The position numbers were made by a program, and so were the translations under genes. Shown one piece after another: positions 51,901-64,000 of a stretch of 64,000 bases of DNA. Location: the NCBI GenBank assembly GCA_020310875.1, contig CM035414.1:199333260-199397259 (forward strand), in the 5' to 3' direction. The notes below the pieces were generated by a model. The model did no database searches. It was not told the DNA's origin and saw only the letters and a program-made list of their open reading frames with translations. The DNA comes from Ceratopteris richardii. Lineage: Eukaryota > Streptophyta > Polypodiopsida > Polypodiales > Pteridaceae. The first letter of the stretch is position 1, and each line of letters opens with the position of its first letter.

Positions 51901-52750
51901 TCTAAGTAGTTGTTGAAATGCCTTCTATTGTAGTTTCTATTAATATTATTGTAATTGTGTTCATATCTACCTCTAGTGTTGCCAAATCCACCTCTACCAC
52001 CTCCTTTCTAAGTCCTTCCATTGAACCAACAATTTTGAGTGGTGTGGCTAGTCTTTTTAGAGAAGGCACAAGGTTTAACATCCTGTCCTTTTGATTTTTC
52101 ATGATTTGCTCCTTTCTTCTTCCCTTTCACTTTGCTCTTGCATGCATACTTGGCTTGGGAAAACTCTTCATCATCATCTTCCTTCTTCTTTTCTTTCTGC
52201 TTTTTATATTTCTTATCTTCATAAAGAGCACTTGTTGAGTTACCTTGATGATATTTACCTTCTTTCAGATTGTTTTTGGCCTCTTGATTGAAGAGTCGTC
52301 CAAGGAATGTGTTTAAATCAAGAGTTTGTACATCCATGATGAGATCATAGGTAGTTATGAAGGATTGACATTGCTTGTCAATCCTAATTCCATTGAGAAT
52401 CTTCCTCACGATGACCTCTTCTTCAATCATCTCTCTAAATGAAGCTAGTTGATCTGCAATCTCCTTGACCTTCGTGACAAACGTTGTCATAGCTTGCTTT
52501 AATTTCTTCTTCATTTGGTTGAACTCATAGCATAGATGATTCTTCCTAGCTTTCCTAATAGCAGAGAAGAAGGTCTCAAGTGCCTCCAAGGTCTCTTGAG
52601 ATGTTTTGCATTCTCTAATATGTGGCAACAAGAAATCAGAGATAGGGTTTAAGATATGTGGCCTTCCTTGAGCATCTCTTACACACCAAAGTGTGAGCTT
52701 CTTAGTCTCCTCTTATGTAGGCCCTCCTTTGGATCTTGGAGTGAAAAAAC
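48900..52750 (-). mobile_element. Ty1/copia fossil with all major domains
   Basis: Descending: gag at about 52630-52010 with zinc-knuckle remnants, protease at about 51870-51440 (IDSCCSNHVVG), integrase at about 51360-50550 (DACEIGNAQRQPF, VHTHVWGPS, FDEGGEYFLKEL, and a KVFGCLAYVHVPPQIRGKL tail), RT at about 50000-49600 (QLDVKNSFLNG, ALYGLKQARRAW, YVDDIIM), RNase H at about 49310-48950. Terminal repeats were not identified. About ten or more breaks; old. Confidence 0.82.
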
Positions 52751-53450
52751 GACTCAATACATTCACTTCCACTTCATATTGATGCTTGTTTGTTTTCTTT
52801 CTTTACATGTTGTCAATGTTGCATGTTCATTTGCATATATGTTGCCTATTTGTTCATGCATATTCATGTTGATTATTTCAATTCTTTCTTTCCTGCAAAT
52901 TTTGCTTCATGTCATGTTGCCTACTCATTCATCCATATAATCAATTTTTTCTTCCATGTTTCTTATGTTGTCTATAAGGGAATTTGATGCCTGGAACTTT
53001 TTGTTTTTTAGAGAGACTAGAGTGGTGCTTCCAAAGCAATCGCAGCTTTAGTGGGGGCAATTGTCATGGAGATTTTCTATCCTCTCTGACTCAGAAGATT
53101 TTCTATCCTCTCAGGAAACACATTCAGTGAAGGTAGCCAGAATTCCCTGAGAATTCCAAGATGCATCATGGATATCAAATGGAGTTCACATGCAAACTTT
53201 GGAAGAAATCAAGCAAATCTACGGTAGCGGTCAAAGCTGGTCAAATTTTGGAAATTAGGGAAAAATTTTCAATGTCACCAAATTGCACGAAAATTCATAT
53301 ACTTGTAAAGCCTATCAAAGGCAGTCTATAGCCTGAATTTCATATATAAATGGATTTTCTAGCATATTGATATGTCATCTGCATTTTGTAAAAATGTAAT
53401 TTTTTCACTTAGACCCTACAAAATCTTGTATAGATATTTTTGTTAGCCAT
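52751..53450. other. AT-rich spacer between Copia fossils
   Basis: T-rich on the + strand with GTTGC/CATGTT words to about 52970. A GATTTTCTATCCTCTC word is repeated near 53070 and 53096. No domain is recognised. It may include decayed LTR sequence. Confidence 0.4.
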
Positions 53451-54268
53451 ATGGTCTAGCATGTATAAAAAGCATATGTGGCTACACATTCATAAAACTT
53501 CTCAAGGCTATATACATTTAGAAAAGCATTTTTAACATCTAATTGTGATAGCTTCCATCCTTTACAAGCTGCAATAGCTATCAAAGTTTTAATGGTAGAC
53601 ATTTTAGCCATTGGACTATAAGTTTCATCATAGTCCACACCTTGTGTCTAAGCATATCATTTGACCACTAATCTGGCTTTATATCTAGACACTTTTTCAT
53701 CTACAAATATTTTTGTTTTATATGCCCATCTACATCCAATTACCTTTTGATTCCTTGTTCTAGGTATCAAGTCCCATGTATGATTCTCAAGTAGAGCATC
53801 ATGCTCTTCCTTCATTGCTTTTTCCCAATTCTCTTTACCTTTAGCTTTTACATATGTTGATGGATCTGCATCTATCTTCAATATGTATGCATAATCTTTG
53901 GTTGTGATGTAAGAAGTGTCATGGATATACCTTATAGATTGCTTTCTTTCTCTTGATGACATTCTTATCTCTACACTCCTTGAAGTCTCTACCTGATCAT
54001 GATCTGGATCAAATCTTGGTCTATCTTCATCTTCATCTTTATCACCACTTTCATCTTCATATATTTGCATCTTTGATTTTCCTTTCCTTATCTTCATGAC
54101 TTCTTCAAAATCTGCATGAATATTATTTGAACCTATATATCATGTATTTTTTTCATCAAATGTCACATCTTTAGAAACAAAAAATTCTTTTGTAGATGGA
54201 TGCCACAATTTGTAACCCATTTGTTTATCATCATATCCTATGAAGACATACTTCTCTGGTTTAGGTTC

Positions 54269-55277
54269 TGTTGGAATAAAGAAATCCCAAATTGATGATT
54301 ATAAAGAGCTTGAAGCAAGTCAAGGGTCAAAATGAAGTCAAAAAAGTTATTGGAGATAGTGAAGAGATCTCAAAAATATAGCTTGTACACATATGTACAT
54401 TATTAGTTGAGAATTCTTGTAAAATGGATATAGATGATCATTAGGATGATAAGGAATATGTAATAGACACGGGATGAGTCTAGAATCATATGTATATAAG
54501 TCAATGATGTAAAGAAATAAGTAAGATAGAGTCATTAGAAGTCAAGTGCCTATGAGATAGATGTGTAGAGCGTTATCTTCAGAAGTTAGCATCGAGTCTT
54601 TCTTTGATTTCTCTCACTCTGATCATGTGGATCAGGAAATCTTTTTCACACATCTGATCTAGAAGCTGATGAAGCTATGTTCAAAGTTTCATGGTTTAAT
54701 TCCTTTCATGCTATGAGTATGATCAATAGGAACATGTATATGTAAAGTCTGCAAGTAGACCTCTTAGAGTCGTGCATTTTTTGTGTCAATGTTTTGCTTG
54801 GATCTCAATGCACAGTGTAAATTTTTTTATGAATGAGCATTCAAAATCTAAGTTAGAAGGTGATGAAACTATGGCTAAAAGCATTTAGCAAAATGGGACT
54901 TGTGAAGTGAGAAATCAACCTTAGAAGTTGACTATGTCAAAGTCGCTTGTTTAGGAAGACAGTTTCTAACATACCTTTGATCTTAAAGATCAAATTAAAG
55001 TTTTAATGATTCTTTTGAAGGACTAATGGTTTATATGATTTTTCAAAGATAGCATGGAGGTATTTATATCATTAGATTGAAGAAATATGAAGATATGTGC
55101 AGGTAATGAAGTCAATCTCTGAAGCAAACTTCTTGAAGAAAAAAATCACTCAGAGAACTGATAGTGGAAGACTTCATAAATTAACGTAACAATTGCGTAA
55201 ATTTTGGTCTATAACTGATGTATAGGTGCTCTTAAATCAGTATAGATCAAGCCTTTGGAGATTAGAGGTCTCCAACA
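54269..55277 (+). repeat. 5' LTR of the Copia element
   Basis: TGTTGGAATAAAG to TCTCCAACA. It is followed two bases later by the tRNA-Met-type primer site at 55279-55290. Confidence 0.93.
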
Positions 55278-55499
55278 GTGGTATCAGAGCAGAAGGTGCA
55301 ATACAAGTGAAGTAAGAGCATTGGAAATCCCAACTGTTGCAGACATTGAAGTCTTTTCAAATTGAAGGTGAACAAGTTCAAAGTTTTGAAGACAACATGT
55401 AGAACAGTGAAGATTGAATTCGAAAGGATCAAGAAGGATTAAAGCTTCATATCAAAGGTACACTATATCACCAAAAATCTTAGTAGTTGCACACATAAA

Positions 55500-58400
55500 A
55501 GATCAAAGATGGGAGAGAGCTTGCATATTGATAAGCTAGATAGGGAGAACTACCCAGCTTGGTCCATGAGGATGGAGGCACACCTCATGAGCAAAGATTT
55601 GATGGCATTCATCACATGAGAAGAAGAAAAGCCTGAGTTTGAAGATCCTAGTGTTCGAACTAGGGAAGAGCTTGTAGATTTAAAGAACTAGATGAAGAAG
55701 GATGCTCAAGCTAGGAGCATCATTTACATGGCTCTAAATGATTATCTTTTACCTCATATTAGAGGATTAGAAAGTGCAACATATGTATGGAATGCTTTGG
55801 AAGAGCATTTCCAAAACACAGCCAAGTCAAGGAAGTCTTCATTATGGGCTGAGTTCACAACCTTCAAGAAGAAGAGCTCACAATCAATTTCTGATTATGT
55901 GGCAAGGATGAAGGATATTGTAGATAGCTTGGGAGCAGTAGATGAAGATATTGAAGAAGATAACTTGGTAAGACAAATACTTACAGTTTTGAGAGGAGAT
56001 GAGAAATGGAAGCCTTTCATATTGTCCATAGAATTGTCATTAGATCATTTTACTCTTGATCTTAATCAATTGCTAGGACACATGCTAACTTTTGAGCATG
56101 ACATTAAGGGAGATAATGATAGGAGTGCAAGTCAAGCTATGTACTCCGAGGACAAGAAAAAGAATGGCAAAGCGAAGCAGTCAACTGATGATGAAGGATC
56201 TTCAAGCCAAGATAATTTCACAAAAGGAAAGATGAATTTCAGAGGTAAAGGAAGAGGAGGTAAGAACAAAGATAATACTAAAGCTTGTTGGATTTGTGGA
56301 AGAACAAATCATTTGGCAAATGATTGTTGGTATAACAATCAAAATGGTGGAACTCATAATCAGAGTTTCAATCAAAGAGGTGGAGGAGGTAGAAATCAAA
56401 GAGGTAACTTCAGAGGAAGAGGTGGTAGGACATCATATGCTAGAGGAGGTGGAAGAAGCTTTCAATCTCAGTCCTACAACAACAACTACTATAATTATGC
56501 ATCAGATCAGAAGGATGACATGACTCTCATCTTGAATGCAACACATGAGGCAGTAGGAGAAGATCAAGGGGTTTTTTATACTGACTCAGGATGTAGCAAT
56601 CATCTGAGTGGCAACATATCATTGATGACTGATATGGAAGCAAAGGTGAATGGACATACAGTTCAAACAGGAGATAACACCAAGCATAAAATGGAAAGCA
56701 TTGGATCAATGAAGATAAAGAGTGGAAGCACACTCTTAAGCAAGGTACTTTATGCTCCTACTATTCCTAAAAACTTGATAAGTGTAGGACAAATTGTGGA
56801 GAAGGGATATGAAGTCAGATTCACAAATGATGGTGTTTATGTGCAAGATCCAAATCAGGGATATAGAAGCATCATTGTAGGTAAAAAGGAAGGGAGGCTT
56901 TTTACTCTCAAGGCCCAAGGTAATGTAGGACATGCATTGTTTACTTATGGAAGTCAAAAGATGCCTGAGTTAGACCTATGGCATAAAAGGCAAGGTCATT
57001 TTAATGAGAGAGCCATAAAGGAAATGTCAAAGAATGATGTAGTGCTTGGATTGCCAAATGTAGAAGGTCAACACATGGTGTACAAATGTGAAGCTTGTCA
57101 ATTAGGTAAAGCACACAAAAGTTCATACAATAAATCAGGATACAAGTATTCAAACATGCTTGAGTTGGTTCATACAGATGTGTGGGGTCCTTCAAGGGAC
57201 TATAGCATAAATGGATCCAGGTATTATGTATTGTTTGTTGATGATGCAACAAGATGGATTACACTCTATGTAATCAAGGACAAATCAGAAGTGTTCAAGA
57301 CATTCAAGTATTATCATGCTTATGCAGAAAGGATTATAGGACAAAATCTCAAGAGGTTGAGATCAGATGGAGGGGGAGAATATTTTTCTAAAGAGTTTGA
57401 TGATTATTTGTGGAATGCAGGTATACAAAGAGAGGTAACTTGCAGGTACTCCCCTCAACAAAATGGAGTTGTAGAAAGAAGAAATAGAACTCTTGTAGAG
57501 TTTGCAAGATCAATGATGAAAGAGAAGAATTGTCCAAACTACTTATGGGTAGAAGTTATCAACACTGCAACATACCTTGTGAATAGGTTACCATGTAAAG
57601 CTTTGGATGGTAGACCACCTTATGAAGCATGCTGGGGTAAGAAACCTACTCTTGATCGTTGTAAGGTATTTGGATGTTTGGCATATGCTTATGTTCCTTC
57701 TCAACTAAGACATAACCTAGAACCCAAAGCAAAGAAGTATGTGTTTATTGGGTATGATGATAGACAGATGGGTTACAGATTGTGGAGTCCATCTACAAAG
57801 CAATTTCTTGTTACAAAAGATGTTACATTTGATGAGCAAAGCACATGGTATACAGGGTCAATAAATGAGTATGCAGATGTTGAAGAAATACAAAGGAAAG
57901 GGAAGACCAAAGTAAAGGTGTATGAAGAAGATATTGATGATGATGATTGTAAAAGTAAATTGCAAGGCAATGTTGAAGATGGGCCAAGATTTGATCCAGA
58001 ATCAAATGTGGCTGAGACTTCAAGAAGTGCAGAGATCAGAAGATCTTTGAGAGAAAGGAAAGAACCTATCAGGTATAGCTATGACACATCTTTCTTAACA
58101 ACAAGAGATTATGCTTATATTGTGAAGACAGAAGAAGATCCAGCCACAAAGAAGCCAAAGGAAAGCAGAATTGGGAGAAGGCAATGCAAGAAGATTATGA
58201 TGCTCTACTTGAGAATGACACATGGGAATTGGTGCCAAGACCAAAGAACCGGAAGGTAATAGGATGTAAGTGGGTGTATAAAACAAAGAGGTTTGCAAAT
58301 GGTGAGGCGTGTAGATACAAAGCTAGACTTGTGGTTAAATATGCCCAAACTTATGGGTAGATTATGATAATACCTTTAGTCCAGTTGCTAAGATGTCTAC

Positions 58401-59600
58401 AATTAAATATCTAATTGCTATTGCTGCTTGTAAAAGATGGAAGTTGTCACAATTAGATGTGAAGAATGCATTTCTGAATGAATATATTGCAGATGAAGTG
58501 TATGTGGAACAACCAATTAGATCAGATTATGTGTGTAAGCTCAAGAGAGCTTTGTATGGTTTAAAGCACACACCAAGGGCATGGAATTCGAGGCTTGTTA
58601 AGTTCTTGAATGAATGTGGATATCAAGCTTCAAACGCAGATAGTAGCTTGCTAGTGAAGGCAAGTGAAGATGGGTATATATACATGTGTATTTATGTTGA
58701 TGATATTATTGTCACAGGTATAGATGCTCAAAGAATCAAGGAGCTTAAGAAACAAATAGAGAAGGAGTTTAAGATAAGTGATTTGGGAAACTTATCTTAC
58801 TTCTTAGGAATGCAAGTTTTATATAATCAACATGGAGTATATGTTACACAAGAGATATACTTGACGAATCTTCTAGTCAAGTTCAACATGGAAGATTGCA
58901 AGCCTTCAACCACACCATCAGAGGTAAATCATAAATTGAGCAAATATGGAGGTGAAGAATTTAATGACATAAATAAATATCAGAGTTTGGTAGGTAGTTT
59001 GATCTATGCTACCTTGACAAGACCAGACCTATCATATGCAGTTGGTGTTTTATCACAATTTATGCATTGTCCAAAGAAGACTCATTGGATTGCAGCTCAA
59101 AGGGTACTTAGATATATCAAGGGAACTCTGAGTCAAGGTTTGTATTATGGTTTTACATCTGATACAAGAATCAAAGTGTTTAGTGATGCAGATTGGGCAG
59201 GTAACTCAGATGATAGAAGGTCTACTCATGGGTATCTCTGTTATATTCGACATAAGCTAGTTTCTTGGTGCTCAAAGAAGCAACATAGAGTTGCTTTTTC
59301 ATCCACAGAAGCTGAGTATAAGGGAATGGTAGAGGCTGCAAAAGAAGTGATATGGTTAAAGACCTTATTGAAGAGTTTTGGAACTCATTAGAGTAGTCCA
59401 ATTATTTTTGGAGACAACATGAGTTCATTATATTTGGCTGCTAATCCTTTTTTTCATGCCAAGACTAAACACGTAGAGATTTAGTATCATTTCTTGATAG
59501 AAAGGTACTTGATAAAGAGATTGAAGTATTGTATACTCCAACAAGCAAGTTGCAGATATGTTGACAAAAAGCTTAGATGGACCTAAGCTATAGAAGTTTA
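55500..59600 (+). pseudogene. Copia gag-pol region (fossil)
   Basis: Approximate parts: gag 55510-56340 with the zinc knuckle CWICGRTNHLANDC; a Gly/Arg/Asn-rich linker; protease near 56580 (TDSGCSNHLSG); integrase about 56980-57840, with an HHCC site (HKRQGHFNE to CEACQLGK), a D,D,E core (HTDVWGPS, RSDGGGEYF, QNGVVERRNRT) and a GKKPTLDRCKVFGCLAYAYV tail; RT about 58330-59050 with YVDDIIVTG; RNase H about 59150-59560 (SDADWAGNSDDRRSTHGY). This is the standard Copia order, integrase before RT. Confidence 0.9.
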
Positions 59601-59658
59601 AAGAGATGGCAAGAATAAAAAAGAATGGAATAATCACAATTAGTGATTGAGGGGGAGA

Positions 59659-60666
59659 TGTTGGAACAAAAAAATCCCAAATTGATGATTATAAAGAGCT
59701 TGAAGCAAGTCAAGGATCAGAATGAAGTCAAAGAAATCATTGGAGATAGTGAAGAGATCTCAGAAATATAGCTTGTACACATATGTACATTATTAGTTCA
59801 GAATTCTTGTAAAATGGATATAGATGATCCTTAGGATGGTAAGGAATATGTAATAGACACGGGATGAGTCTAGAATCACATTTATAAGTAAATGATTTAA
59901 AGAAATAAGTAAGATAGAGTCATTAGAAGTCAAGTGTCTATGAGATAGATGTGTAGAGTTATCTTCAGAAGTTAGCGTCGAGTCTTTCTCTGATTTCTCT
60001 CAGTCTGATCATGTGGATCAATAAATCCTTTGTATACATCTAATCTAGAAGCTAATGAAGCTATGTTCAAATTTTCATGGTTTAATTCCTTTCATGCTAT
60101 GAGTATGATCAATAGGAACATGTACATGTAAAGTCTGTAGGTAGACCTCTCAGAGTCGCGCAGTTTTTGTGTCAATGTTTTTCTTGAATCTGAGTAAATA
60201 GCATAAATTTTTTTATGAATGAGCATTCAAAATATAAGTTAGAAGGTGAGGAAGCTATGGCTAAAAGCATTTAGAAAACAGGACTTGTGCTGTGAGAAAT
60301 CAACCTTAGAAGTTGACTATGTCAAAGTCACTTATTCAGGAAGATAGTTTCTGACATACCTTTGATCTTAATGATCAAATTAAAGTTTTCATGATTCTTT
60401 TGAAAGACTAATGGTTTATATGATTATGCAAAGGTAGCATGGAGGTATCTATATCATTAGATTCAAGAAATCTGAAGATATGTGCAGGTAATGAAGTCAA
60501 TCTTTCAAGCAGACTTCTTGAAGAAGAAAAATTTTCACTCAGAGAAGTGATAGTGGAAGACTTGATAAATTAAGGTAACATTTGTGTAAAGTTTGATCTA
60601 TAACTGATGTAGAGGTGCTCTTAAATCAGTATAGATCAAGCCTTTGGAGATTAGAGGTCTCCAACA
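59659..60666 (+). repeat. 3' LTR of the Copia element
   Basis: Matches 54269-55277 in full, with many scattered differences. It is preceded by the polypurine tract at 59649-59658 and ends TCCAACA. Confidence 0.93.
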
Positions 60667-60859
60667 AGTTCTAGCGTATGTCTCACTTGAGATGGAACAT
60701 AAGCATATGCCAAACATCCAAATATTTTGTAATGATCAAGAGTAGGTTTATTACTCCACCATGCTTCATAAGGGGTTATACCATCAAAATCTTTACAAGG
60801 TAACCTATTTATAAGATAGTTTGGTATGTTGATAGCCTCGTCCCGCAATTAATTAGGGC

Positions 60860-63800
60860 AATTGTTCTCCTTCGTCATGGATCCAAAAAATTCCACAAGT
60901 GTTCTACTCCTCCTTCTTGTGTTGGAAGGTAGTATTGAAATTTTGTTACTACATAGGCCATCCCTAATTCTTCACCTTTTGTCATAGTGTAATTTTGTTG
61001 AACTTGGTTTAACTGCCTACTTTCATTGGAAATGGGATGGTCTAAATTTCCTTTGTCAGTTGGTTGTGCCAATATGCATACAATAGAAAAATTAGAGGTG
61101 TCAACATAGATGTAGAATGGCTTATTCCAATTAGGCACTTTCAACATGGGTGCATAACGCAATCTTCTTGTCAAATCATTGATGCTTGCTTGCGTTCATC
61201 ACTCCATTTGAGTTGAGTTAGTAATACATCCATACAAGGGATTAACTATGATTGCATACACATGGATAAATCCCATCCACAATGCCACACAAAGGCTTGC
61301 ATTTATTTTATAGTCTATGGTTTAGGTAATTGTAAGATTTGCTTGATTTTATCTTTGTCTATAGAGATACCATTTTTGGACACTATATGTCCCAATATCT
61401 TGCCTTTTTATACTAAAGCACACTTTTCAAGATTCAAACATATTGGATATTGTGTGCACTTGTCAAATATGCATCTCAACTTTGGGATATGAGCAAATCT
61501 CTAGGAAGAGTAGGTACATAATGTGAGGAATGTACAAGCTCGAGTGTGTGTGAACCAAGGCTTAATTCCAATGCCACATCACTTCAATTTTTTCTAGATT
61601 TTACAAAACACTTTTCATGAGTCTTTTTAGCTCAAGCTTCCATCTAACTTGATGGAGAAAAGTCAAGAATTTTTTAGGCATGTTTTGAATTCAAATTCTA
61701 CACCAAGTTTTGGAACATGATATATGAAATAGCTTGGAATAAATTCATGGACATCTCAAGCTTTATTTGTCACTTTTAGGCTCTCATCAGGAGTCTATAC
61801 TCTAGGTTTAAGTTACCCTTGCTAGCTAAATTTTTCACTTTGGCTGAGATCTCTGTTCATATATATCTCATTGTGTAGGTGTCTGTTTCATGAGCAAGAT
61901 AGCTAATCTTCTAGCTCATCTTGTAAGATTTCATCTGACTATAATCTTAGCATCAAGTATTTATTCTCCTTGATTATATTGAGCTTGAAAGTTGTCTTGT
62001 CTATCTTTGCATATTTTCCAATATATGTGTGTGAAGAGGTATGCATAGGTATAAGCTATCTAATTGGGAAGTTTTTGGTATGTCTTGTGCAAGGAAGTTA
62101 GCATAAGTAACACTGTCCACATTGAGGGATCTATGGATTGTTGGAAAGCATAGAGACTTTCAATGTGCAAAATTTTATAGGTTTAGTCCTTTGTTCCATA
62201 TAGCAATTCAGATTTTTATGAAATGTGGCAGTGAACAGTCTGGTCTTTGTAAAGGGCTATCATTATTCTGGTACAACTAGGATTGGATATACTCAATCAC
62301 ATAAGTCATCCACATATACTTTGATACTTTTTCTTACTATTAGTTTGTTGATAAAATGACACGTAAGTCTTTGGATAGTAGCTTGGACATTAGTTAGGCC
62401 AATAGACATAACCCTAACAGTGTATACTCCCCATTCGATAGCAAAAGTAGTTTTATGTTGATCCTCAATAGCATAGCTATTGGATTGTATCCTAAAAAGC
62501 CATCAAGGAATCTATAAACTACCTTGCTTGATACTCTTTCCAAAACATGATCCAAACCCATTCTATGTGGTCAATTTCATATATGAATCTAGTTGCTAAT
62601 AGCTTGTCTATCTTTTCTTTGATCTTGGTAGAGTAGACCTCGTTGTAATTCTATGGTCTTTGTTTTGACAATTTTGCTTCAAAAGTCATAAGAATCCTAT
62701 GAGAGAAAGTCTTAGGGTCTAGTCCTTTCAAATCTTATAATTCCATGTGAAGACATCTCCATATTCCCCTAATAACTCTACTAATTCTTTTTGTTCTTCC
62801 ATATATACATCTTTGATTATGAAAGTTCATCTATCCTTGTCATTTTCTTGGGTCACTATGATCTTCTTTGTTTGATCATATTTGTTGAGTGCTTCTCCAT
62901 CCTGAGCCTCTCTGTTATGCATTTGAATAAAGATTTTTCTCTCTTCACCCCATACATCTTGAAGTGTTCAAGAACTTCAAAATATTCCTTTTCTTGGTTT
63001 TCTTCCTCTATCTCGTCATTTTTGTTCTTAGGATTTTCTACATTTTCTTCTATGGAAAAGACATTACAATTTCTTTTCGTGTTATTCATTTCTAATTCTC
63101 CCAAATATTGTTCGTTTGGATCAAATTCGGGCTCCATTATGATACTTTCATAGTCCTCATCATCTTCATTTTTGTCTTCATGTTCATCTAATTTGTGGAT
63201 CAGTACCATGAATAGGCTTAGATCATATCCATCCTCATCTACACACACATTCATAGTAAGAACTTCATTTACACACACATCTAAGGTTGCTAATGTCTCC
63301 ATCCAGCCATGTGTTTCAAATGCTTTATCACGAAATATTTGAGACATGTAAGCTTGGTATTCAATGGGTCGCTCTCCTTTACACCATGGCTTCCAACATT
63401 GGGGCCTTTTCCCTTCTCTCTAGGTAGCTTTGCAAATCCACAGCTGAGTATCCTTTTCCATCCAAGATTGTTCATTGGATCTTGCACTATGGATTGATAC
63501 ATCATCTTCATCTTTATGGATGGGATTCCATTGAAGATGTGGAACATCCCTTGAAGAGAGGTTTTCGAGATTTATTTTAGTTGTTGTGCCTTGGTGTTGA
63601 AGGTAAAAATCATCTCTTCCCAAATCTTGAACGACTTTTAGTTGTTCATGAATGGCTATCCCAAAATCATTTCATAATTTTTTTCCTTACCAAATTGAGA
63701 TATGGTTAGGGTGTGTTCAAACTCTAATCCACATGTAGTCAAGATCATATTTTCTATGGTTCCTAAGGGATGCTCTACATGACCATCTCCCAGCTGCAAT

Positions 63801-64000
63801 TTCATTCTAGTAGGTCTCAGGACTAGGTTTTCCCATTTCTCCTAGATTTCCTTGGTAGCAATTCCTACTCCAACACAAGCGTCTACTATAGATTTAGTCA
63901 TGTACCCTCTAGTGATTGGAAGCGAAGTGTTTCCTTACTCACCTTCACTCAAATCTCCTACTTTCTCCATGGGTATTTTTACTACAACGGTCTCCCCATT
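60860..64000 (-). mobile_element. Ty3/gypsy fossil: protease, RT, RNase H (runs off window)
   Basis: Descending: protease-like region near 63950-63650 (VDACVGVG, then RPTRMKLQLGDGHVEHPLG), acidic linker about 63350-62860, RT about 62560-62300 (GLTNVQATIQRL, KVYVDDLCD) resuming at about 61500 (RQDIGT), RNase H at about 61170-60880 (YAPMLKVPNWNKPFYIYVD). About 770 bp of unrelated sequence sits inside RT. The family matches the fossil at 41336-43930. Many breaks; old. Confidence 0.75.
61510..62280. other. Unrelated insertion of about 770 bp within a Ty3 RT
   Basis: The RT-like reading stops near 62280 on the high side and resumes near 61500. The sequence between has no domain I recognise. Borders and target duplication are not resolved. 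It may be a small nonautonomous element or a solo terminal repeat. Confidence 0.45.

Larger units (their letters stand above)
54269..60666 (+). mobile_element. Ty1/copia LTR retrotransposon with both LTRs
   Basis: LTRs of about 1 kb start TGTTGGA and end TCCAACA. A 5-bp flank, GGTTC before and AGTTC after, fits a target duplication with one change. The primer site TGGTATCAGAGC follows the left LTR and a GAGGGGGAGA polypurine tract precedes the right one. Comparison of the first 430 bp suggests LTR divergence of about 6-7 percent, so it is several-fold older than the Ty3 element at 1-10591. The interior has all Copia domains in order and about half a dozen breaks. Confidence 0.93.
53450..60850 (-). 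mobile_element. Older Ty1/copia fossil, split by the 54269-60666 element
   Basis: Right part (60667-60850): end of the integrase (LINRLPCKDFDGITPYEAWW, CLAYAYVPSQVRHTLE). Left part (53450-54268): continuation with KYVFIGYDDKQMGY, the acidic linker, SSRERKQSIRYIHDTSY, and the start of RT (MDYDETYSPMAKMSTIKTLI). The two parts meet at one codon when the inserted element is ignored. It is a sister copy of the inserted element at the protein level. Several breaks. Confidence 0.85.

Overview
The window reads as nuclear DNA from a land plant with a large, repeat-swollen genome; a gymnosperm is plausible but not proven. The grounds are plant-type LTR retrotransposons (Copia elements with the TGGTATCAGAGC primer site, Ty3 elements with FMDD, YLDD and YVDD reverse transcriptases), L1-type LINEs with a zf-RVT tail, a CACTA (En/Spm) transposon with a TNP2 gene, long microsatellites and AT-rich spacers. 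I see no clear single-copy host gene, no tRNA gene and no CRISPR. Almost everything is mobile DNA or its debris.

Layout: 1-10591 is a young Ty3 element whose 5' end lies outside the window. Its long terminal repeat carries a 97-bp GC-rich satellite and a CA-rich tract, and a CT tract of about 850 bp lies beside the 3' copy. 10592-14530 is CA-rich minisatellite, with 412-432 bp higher-order repeats in its first half. About 14530-24266 is a CACTA transposon, the most interesting part. On the + strand it has a Transposase_24-like gene in seven exons (14577-22877). On the - strand lie a TNP2 transposase gene in six exons (20461-16124) and, upstream of it, an intact-looking gene for a 349-residue protein with an N-terminal Cys/His cluster and a C-terminal SET-like domain (23613-20572). 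TNP2 and three of the four SET-gene exons sit antisense inside a 6.9-kb intron of the + gene. The right end has GTCGC palindromes and a CACTA-like terminus. 24268-29960 holds a diverged 300-bp direct repeat, a 3-kb array of AACTTAAGTT palindromes, and about 1.3 kb with no recognisable gene.

29990-37840 holds three copies of one LINE family: a + strand 3' fragment, a - strand 3' fragment, and a near full-length - strand copy with endonuclease, reverse transcriptase and zf-RVT. 37840-64000 is a thicket of nested Copia and Ty3 fossils, mostly on the - strand. The best preserved is a + strand Copia element with both LTRs (54269-60666), inserted antisense into the integrase of an older, related Copia copy.

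The CACTA transposase genes are closed only by C-to-T type nonsense changes, with no frameshift seen, while the SET gene beside them has no stop in any exon. The splice phases of all three CACTA genes were checked by hand and agree, apart from one acceptor in TNP2. All family assignments rest on motif recognition by eye, not on a database search.
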